From Gammaproteobacteria bacterium (lineage in GTDB: Bacteria; Pseudomonadota; Gammaproteobacteria; Natronospirales; JAJUFS01): 49,377 nucleotides of DNA. Both the position numbers and the translations under genes were made by a program. The stretch is from the NCBI GenBank assembly GCA_033720895.1, contig JAWWBS010000012.1:1-49377 (forward strand). Reading direction: 5' to 3'. Each line of letters opens with the position of its first letter. The stretch's first letter is position 1. Under the pieces are notes generated by a model that saw nothing but the letters and a program-made list of their open reading frames with translations, was not told the origin of the DNA and ran no database searches. Below are positions 44,604 through 49,377 of the stretch, piece after piece.

Positions 44604-45668
44604 ATGTCAGGCAATACCTTCGGAAAACTGTTCACGGTCACTTCGGCGGGCGAGAGTCACGGCCCGGCGCAGCTCGCGATAGTCGATGGCTGCCCCCCGG
44701 GACTCGAATTGAGCGAAGCCGATATCCAGCCCTACATAGAAAAGCGTCGCAGCGGGACGTCGCGCCATACTTCGCAACGCCGCGAACCGGACCAGGTGAA
44801 AATCCTCTCTGGTGTTTTCGAAGGAAAGACCACGGGTGCATCGATTGCCTTGCTGATCGACAATGTCGACGCACGCAGCAGGGATTACGACAAGATCGCA
44901 AAACAGTTTCGCCCCGGCCATGCCGATTACACCTGGCACCACAAGTACGGCCGGCGGGATTACCGCGGTGGTGGTCGTTCCTCGGCCCGGGAGACGGTAA
45001 TGCGCGTCGCCGCTGCGGCGATTGCCCGCAAGTACTTGAAAGAGCAGTTCAACCTGCAGATCCGTGGTTGCGTCACACGCATTGGCGACATCGAAATCCC
45101 GGTCAATGACTGGAATGCCGTGGCAGGCAACCCCTTCTTTGCTGCCGACGAGAAAACCCTGCCGCAGCTCGAGGAATACATGGACAAGCTGCGTCGCGAT
45201 GGCGACTCGGCCGGGGCTGCGGTGCGAATCGAGGCACAGGGCGTGCCGGTCGGGCTTGGCGAGCCTGTGTTCGACAAGCTCGACGCCGATATCGGTTCGG
45301 CAATGATGGGCATCAACGCGGTCAAGGCCGTGGGTATCGGCGATGGCTTTGCGGTTGCCGGGCAGCGCGGCAGCGAACATCGCGACGAGATCACGCCGGA
45401 CGGGTTCCTCAGCAACCATGCCGGGGGCACGCTGGGCGGAATTTCCACGGGCCAGGACCTGGTGGTGGAGCTGGCATTCAAACCGACCTCGAGCATTCGC
45501 ATTCCGGGCAAAAGCATCGACGAGGATGGCCAGCCGGTCGAGGTGGTCACCACCGGTCGGCACGATCCCTGCGTAGGGATTCGCGGTGTGCCGGTGGCCG
45601 AGGCCATGCTGGCTCTGGTGCTGATGGATCACTGGCTGCGCTATCGCGGGCAATGTGGCGCATCCTGA
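44604..45668 (+). CDS. aroC: Chorismate synthase
   Basis: AroC catalyses the last step of the shikimate pathway, turning EPSP into chorismate with reduced FMN. The 354-residue protein has the family signatures [42 protein letters not shown] and [15 protein letters not shown]. It is translated just after prmB, the usual gammaproteobacterial arrangement. An MFS transporter gene follows. Confidence 0.98.
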   Translation: MSGNTFGKLFTVTSAGESHGPAQLAIVDGCPPGLELSEADIQPYIEKRRSGTSRHTSQRREPDQVKILSGVFEGKTTGASIALLIDNVDARSRDYDKIAKQFRPGHADYTWHHKYGRRDYRGGGRSSARETVMRVAAAAIARKYLKEQFNLQIRGCVTRIGDIEIPVNDWNAVAGNPFFAADEKTLPQLEEYMDKLRRDGDSAGAAVRIEAQGVPVGLGEPVFDKLDADIGSAMMGINAVKAVGIGDGFAVAGQRGSEHRDEITPDGFLSNHAGGTLGGISTGQDLVVELAFKPTSSIRIPGKSIDEDGQPVEVVTTGRHDPCVGIRGVPVAEAMLALVLMDHWLRYRGQCGAS

Positions 45669-45690
45669 ACCGTCGGCAGGTCCGGGCGGC

Positions 45691-46884
45691 ATGAAGCGAC
45701 TGCCGGTACCGTTCATCCGCCTGTCAGGCTATTACTTTTTCCACTTCGCCACGCTCGGTTTGTTGATGCCGTTCTGGGGGCCGTACCTCCGTGAACTGGG
45801 TATCGACGAAAAAGGCATCGGCTTGGTGTATGCGACCTTGCTGGGTGCCAAGATCATTGCGCCCAATGTCTGGGGCTGGCTGGGCGACCATTTCGGCAGG
45901 CGCCTGCCCCTGATCCGTGGCGGGGCGCTCGGTGCCTTGCTCGTCTTTGCCTTCCTGGGTAACCAACCGACCTTTGCCATGATCCTGCTGGTGATGGCCG
46001 GCTTCGGGTTCTTCTGGAATGCCATCCTGCCGCAGTTCGAAGCCACCACGCTGAATCACCTGGGTCGTGATCATTCACGCTATACCTTGATCAGGGTCTG
46101 GGGGTCCGCCGGGTTCATTGCCGCCGTGCTCGGCGGTGGCTGGTGGTTCGACAGCCACGCCATCGAACAGCTGCCGACCCTGGTCATGATCCTGCTGGTC
46201 GGTCTGCTGCTCAGTACCTTGCTGACCCCCGAGCCGGCGGGCAGCACCCGACCAGGCCCCGGGGAGAAGGCCCGCCTTTGGCCGGTGCTGAAGCAGCCAC
46301 GGGTCCTGGCGCTGTTTGTCGTGTTCTTTCTCATGCAAGCCAGCCACGGGCCTTACTACAGCCTGTTTTCCATTTACCTGGAGGACCTCGGCTACAGTCG
46401 CAGCCAGGTGGGTCAGTTCTGGGCACTGGGGGTGTTTGCGGAAATCGGGGTATTCCTGCTGATGCCCTGGTTGTTGCGGCGATTCTCCCTGAAAGGCCTG
46501 CTGCTCTGCGCTTTGCTGGTCACAACCGGGCGCTGGCTGATGATTGGTCTCATAGCTGATAAAATGTGGGCTTTATTGCTCGCCCAATCCCTGCATCTCG
46601 CCAGTTTTGGCATTTACCACGGTGTTGCGGTGGTGTTCATTCATCGCCTGTTTACCGGTTCCTTGCAGGGCAGAGGGCAAGCGCTCTACAGCAGCCTGGG
46701 TTTTGGCGCGGGTGGAGCGGTCGGCAGCGTCATGGCTGGATATATCTGGTCCAGCGTGTCCCCGGCTGCGGTCTTCCTCGCTGCCGCTGCCGCGACCGGG
46801 CTTGCTGCCTTGCTGGCCATGCTGGGCGTTGTCGAGCCGCGTGCTTCGGCGCCTGCCGAATCGTCGGCCAATGAATTCACTTGA
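45691..46884 (+). CDS. MFS transporter (HcaT/3-phenylpropionate-like family)
   Basis: The protein has about 12 hydrophobic segments and 397 residues from the ATG at 45691. A GTG at 45655, overlapping aroC, would add 12 non-hydrophobic residues. The pattern (YYFFHFATLGLLMPFWGPYL, the GWLGDHFGRR cytoplasmic loop, DHSRYTLIRVWGSAGFI) fits the MFS_1-like group that contains HcaT and nucleoside-transporter-like proteins. The substrate is unknown. It is downstream of aroC and 14 bases before asd, so it may be cotranscribed with both. Confidence 0.85.
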   Translation: MKRLPVPFIRLSGYYFFHFATLGLLMPFWGPYLRELGIDEKGIGLVYATLLGAKIIAPNVWGWLGDHFGRRLPLIRGGALGALLVFAFLGNQPTFAMILLVMAGFGFFWNAILPQFEATTLNHLGRDHSRYTLIRVWGSAGFIAAVLGGGWWFDSHAIEQLPTLVMILLVGLLLSTLLTPEPAGSTRPGPGEKARLWPVLKQPRVLALFVVFFLMQASHGPYYSLFSIYLEDLGYSRSQVGQFWALGVFAEIGVFLLMPWLLRRFSLKGLLLCALLVTTGRWLMIGLIADKMWALLLAQSLHLASFGIYHGVAVVFIHRLFTGSLQGRGQALYSSLGFGAGGAVGSVMAGYIWSSVSPAAVFLAAAAATGLAALLAMLGVVEPRASAPAESSANEFT

Positions 46885-46898
46885 ATACAGGATAATTA

Positions 46899-47924
46899 AT
46901 GACCATGAAGAAAGTTAATGTCGCAGTTGTTGGTGCCACCGGTGCGGTTGGCGAGACCATGCTGGAGATTCTCGAGGAGCGTAACTTCCCCGTCGAGAAC
47001 ATCTACCCGCTGGCCAGTGAACGCTCGGCGGGCAAGCGCATTCGCTATGCCGGCAAGGACGTGGTGGTCCAGGACCTCGCCAAGTTCGACTTCTCCAAGG
47101 CGCATATCGGCCTGTTCTCCGCCGGTGGCAGCATTTCCGCGGAATATGCACCCAAGGCCGCTGAAGCGGGCTGTATCGTGGTGGATAACACCTCGCATTT
47201 CCGCCGCGAGGAAGACATTCCGCTGGTCGTGCCGGAGGTGAATCCGGAAGCGGTGGCTGACTACAAGAGCCGCGGCATCATTGCGAATCCGAACTGCTCG
47301 ACCATCCAGATGCTGGTGGCCTTGAAGCCGCTACACGATGCCGCCCACATCGAGCGCATCAACGTCGCGACGTACCAGGCGGTGTCCGGCGCCGGCAAGA
47401 GCGCCATGGAAGAGCTGGCTGGCCAGAGTGCGGCGCTGCTGAACGGCAAGGAGCCGGAGGTCAAGCAGATGACCCGCCAGATCGCCTTCAACGCGATCCC
47501 GCATATCGATACCTTCCAGGACAATGGCTATACCCGGGAAGAAATGAAGATGGTGTGGGAAACCCGCAAGATTTTCGGTGACGAATCGATCAAGGTGAAT
47601 CCGACGGCAGTGCGCATTCCGGTGTTTTTCGGCCATGCCGAGGCCATCCACATCGAGACCCGCGACAAGTTGACCGCCGAAAAGGCCCGCGAATTGCTGG
47701 AAAAAGCCCCTGGCGTCAAGGTCATGGACGAGCGAGCTGATGGCGGTTACCCGACTCCGGTGGACCAGGCGGCAGGTGAGGATCCGGTCTGGGTAGGCCG
47801 TATTCGGGAAGATATTTCCCACGACCATGGCCTGAACCTTTGGGTGGTCGCGGATAACGTCCGAAAAGGGGCGGCCTTGAACTCTGTCCAGATTGCTGAA
47901 ATATTGGTGAAAAGCTATTTGTAA
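46899..47924 (+). CDS. asd: Aspartate-semialdehyde dehydrogenase
   Basis: Asd reduces aspartyl phosphate to the semialdehyde, the branch point to lysine, diaminopimelate, threonine and methionine. The 341-residue protein has the NADP-binding VVGATGAVGETML, the active-site Cys133 in NPNCSTIQM, and the later His in FFGHAEAIHIE. It belongs to the form lacking the longer insert of E. coli Asd. An ATG two codons downstream (46905) is an alternative start. fimV follows, as in Pseudomonas. Confidence 0.96.
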   Translation: MTMKKVNVAVVGATGAVGETMLEILEERNFPVENIYPLASERSAGKRIRYAGKDVVVQDLAKFDFSKAHIGLFSAGGSISAEYAPKAAEAGCIVVDNTSHFRREEDIPLVVPEVNPEAVADYKSRGIIANPNCSTIQMLVALKPLHDAAHIERINVATYQAVSGAGKSAMEELAGQSAALLNGKEPEVKQMTRQIAFNAIPHIDTFQDNGYTREEMKMVWETRKIFGDESIKVNPTAVRIPVFFGHAEAIHIETRDKLTAEKARELLEKAPGVKVMDERADGGYPTPVDQAAGEDPVWVGRIREDISHDHGLNLWVVADNVRKGAALNSVQIAEILVKSYL

Positions 47925-47988
47925 GCTATAGTTAGGCCAACCTTGTAAAGACAATTATCAACAGTTCGTTGCATCTAGCGGCAAAGTA

Positions 47989-48008
47989 GGGCCCCTTGGC
48001 CGGGGCCC
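47989..48008. promoter_or_regulatory. GC-rich hairpin between asd and fimV
   Basis: GGGCCCC (47989-47995) pairs with GGGGCCC (48002-48008) around six bases, 21 bases before fimV. No T run follows, so it is a poor intrinsic terminator. It would lie in the fimV leader if transcription continues or starts upstream. Confidence 0.4.
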
Positions 48009-48028
48009 CTCAAAGTAAGGGAGTCACA

Positions 48029-49377
48029 ATGAGACGCAATCTGGCCACGCTGCTGGCACTCGTGCTGGCATTTGCCTCTGCCAGTGTTCTGGCCCTGGGA
48101 TTGGGAGAAATTCGTCTTAACTCCTATCTGAACCAGCGCCTGGATGCAGAGATCGAACTCATTTCCGCCACCGCTGATGAGCTGAACACGCTCGAAGTCG
48201 GGCTGGCCGACTGGGAGACATTCGAGCGGCAGGGCATTCCAAGGCTGCCGGAACTCAGTGATCTCAAGTTCCGCGTGGTGCGTCGCCCGAACGGCACCGC
48301 TTACGTTCACATCACCTCCAGCAAGCCCGTCAAGGAGCCTTTCCTGACGCTGCTGATCGAGGCTGACTGGTCGCGTGGCCGCCTGTTGCGCGAATACACG
48401 CTGCTGCTGGACCCCCCGACTTTCCAGGCTGATCGTGCCGCGGCCCAGGCCGCTGCCGAAGCTGCTGCTGCGCCGGTTACCGAGGAGGCTCCGGCGGAAG
48501 CCACGCCGGCCGACATCCTGCAGGGCGATGCCGGTGGCGAGCTGGCTGCCGAAACGGCCAGTGGGGCTGCAGCTGTCGTGGCAGCCGGTTCGGAAGACGA
48601 GGCTGTTGACGACGCACTGCCTGAGACGGCTGACGATACATCCATGGAACAGGGCGGCGATGCCGTCAGTATCCCGCCGCTGGAAGACGATCAGGCGTCG
48701 CTGGCCGACCAGGCTGCCGAGGAGGCTTCCGCGGCCGAAGTTGCCAGTTACGTGGCTTCCGAGCGTGGTGGTGACCTGGGAGGCGAGTACGGGCCGATCC
48801 AGCGTAACGAAACCCTTTGGGGCATTGCCCAGCGCCTGCGGCCGGATTCAAGCATCACCATGAACCAGATGATGCTGGCGATCTTCCGGGCCAATCCGGA
48901 AGCTTTCGAAGGCAATATCAATCGCCTGAAAGCCGGCTACGTGCTGCGCATTCCCGAATATGACGAAATCACTTCCTGGAGCGCGCGCGAGGCCTTCCTG
49001 GAAGCCAAGCAGCAGAACGAGGAATGGCAGTTCGGTGCGACCGGCGGTGATTCCATGTATGCCGCGGAAGACAGCGGCGATGACTACGCGGCTGAAGAAG
49101 AGCCGTCGCTGAGCCTGGTCGCCCCGGATGAGTCCTCCGAGGATGCCGGTTTTGGTGACGAGGATTCGGCCTACGAAGATGAATACCAGGACAGCTACGC
49201 CGATACCTCATCTGGCATGGCTGACGACAGCAGTGCTGCGCTGGCTGCCGGCGATGATGCCGACAGTGGTGCCGTTGACCTCGGTGTCGAAGAGTCCGGC
49301 GAAGAACGCCTGGCGACGGTCGAGTCAGAGACGTTCCAGGCCATGCAGGACAGCGATGCCCAGGGTGCCGCGATCGA
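48029..49377 (+). CDS. fimV: FimV-like pilus assembly/peptidoglycan-binding protein, 5' part (runs off window)
   Basis: The frame is open to the window end, so at least 449 residues are present and the C terminus (TPR-like in FimV) is missing. It starts with a signal peptide (RRNLATLLALVLAFASASVLA) and the conserved FimV N-terminal domain (LGLGEIRLNSYLNQRLDAEIEL through VHITSSKPVKEPFLTLLIEADW). A periplasmic Ala/Glu linker follows. A LysM peptidoglycan-binding domain lies at about 250-310 (ETLWGIAQRL, GYVLRIPEYDE). Beyond it the chain is very acidic, as in FimV. FimV organises polar type IV pilus components and connects to c-di-GMP/cAMP control. Its place after asd matches Pseudomonas. An AAGGGAG ribosome-binding site is present. 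Confidence 0.92.
   Translation, partial: MRRNLATLLALVLAFASASVLALGLGEIRLNSYLNQRLDAEIELISATADELNTLEVGLADWETFERQGIPRLPELSDLKFRVVRRPNGTAYVHITSSKPVKEPFLTLLIEADWSRGRLLREYTLLLDPPTFQADRAAAQAAAEAAAAPVTEEAPAEATPADILQGDAGGELAAETASGAAAVVAAGSEDEAVDDALPETADDTSMEQGGDAVSIPPLEDDQASLADQAAEEASAAEVASYVASERGGDLGGEYGPIQRNETLWGIAQRLRPDSSITMNQMMLAIFRANPEAFEGNINRLKAGYVLRIPEYDEITSWSAREAFLEAKQQNEEWQFGATGGDSMYAAEDSGDDYAAEEEPSLSLVAPDESSEDAGFGDEDSAYEDEYQDSYADTSSGMADDSSAALAAGDDADSGAVDLGVEESGEERLATVESETFQAMQDSDAQGAAI

Noticed and set aside
1-49377. Mobile elements, phage genes, CRISPR arrays, tRNA or rRNA genes.
   Set aside because: No repeats, integrases, transposases, spacer arrays or RNA-gene signatures were found; gene order is housekeeping-like throughout.

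Overview
The window is ordinary, densely coded, GC-rich bacterial chromosome. It holds about 46 protein genes and no gap reaches 300 bases. I see no rRNA, tRNA, CRISPR array, insertion sequence, integrase or phage gene. The gene content points to a gammaproteobacterium, probably from the Xanthomonadales/Chromatiales side: nrdR-ribD-ribE-ribB-ribH-nusB-thiL-pgpA in the classical order, a complete EpmA/EpmB/EF-P module, PrmB-AroC, asd followed by fimV, and a FimX-like protein. The species cannot be named from this sequence.

Layout. 1-4098: the 3' part of purL, then urocanase hutU, then a YbiI-like DksA/TraR zinc-finger gene. 4168-11074: a DUF4382 lipoprotein, the tRNA hydroxylase/rhodanese trhO, and the rest of a five-step histidine degradation pathway (hutI-hutH leftward, hutF-hutG rightward). 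11135-13795: a beta-barrel protein, a ferredoxin/flavodoxin reductase and an M23-peptidase lipoprotein. 13955-18220: the ABC-F factor ettA and a coupled operon of a RimB-like protease, RimK and an AspA/AstE-type deacylase. 18337-26824: a histone-deacetylase-like hydrolase, glyA, nrdR, the riboflavin genes, nusB, thiL and pgpA. 26821-29549: two consecutive, translationally coupled Ser/Thr kinases, each carrying a C-terminal cyclic-nucleotide-binding domain. 29619-31764: folE2, xseB, a rubrerythrin-like protein lacking most metal ligands, and an orphan encapsulated-ferritin-type protein. 32010-36215: parE-parC. 36285-41630: a FimX-like degenerate GGDEF/EAL protein, epmB, efp, epmA and msrC. 41634-43570: copper chaperones (SCO, PCuAC) upstream of psd. 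43662-49377: prmB, aroC, an MFS transporter, asd and the 5' part of fimV.

How the genes fit together. HutH, HutU, HutI, HutF and HutG would convert histidine to glutamate plus formate through formiminoglutamate deimination. RibD, RibE, RibB(X) and RibH cover riboflavin synthesis except GTP cyclohydrolase II, whose domain in the RibBA-like protein has lost its zinc cysteines. EttA, EF-P with EpmA/EpmB, PrmB and RimK all act on the ribosome or modify translation factors. SCO and PCuAC would supply copper to cytochrome oxidase. FimX and FimV suggest type IV pili and c-di-GMP-linked twitching motility.

The least ordinary parts are the tandem kinase-CNB pair, the encapsulin-less ferritin-like gene beside a ligand-poor rubrerythrin, the RimB-RimK-deacylase operon, and several dyad-symmetric elements in front of ribH, folE2, parE and efp.
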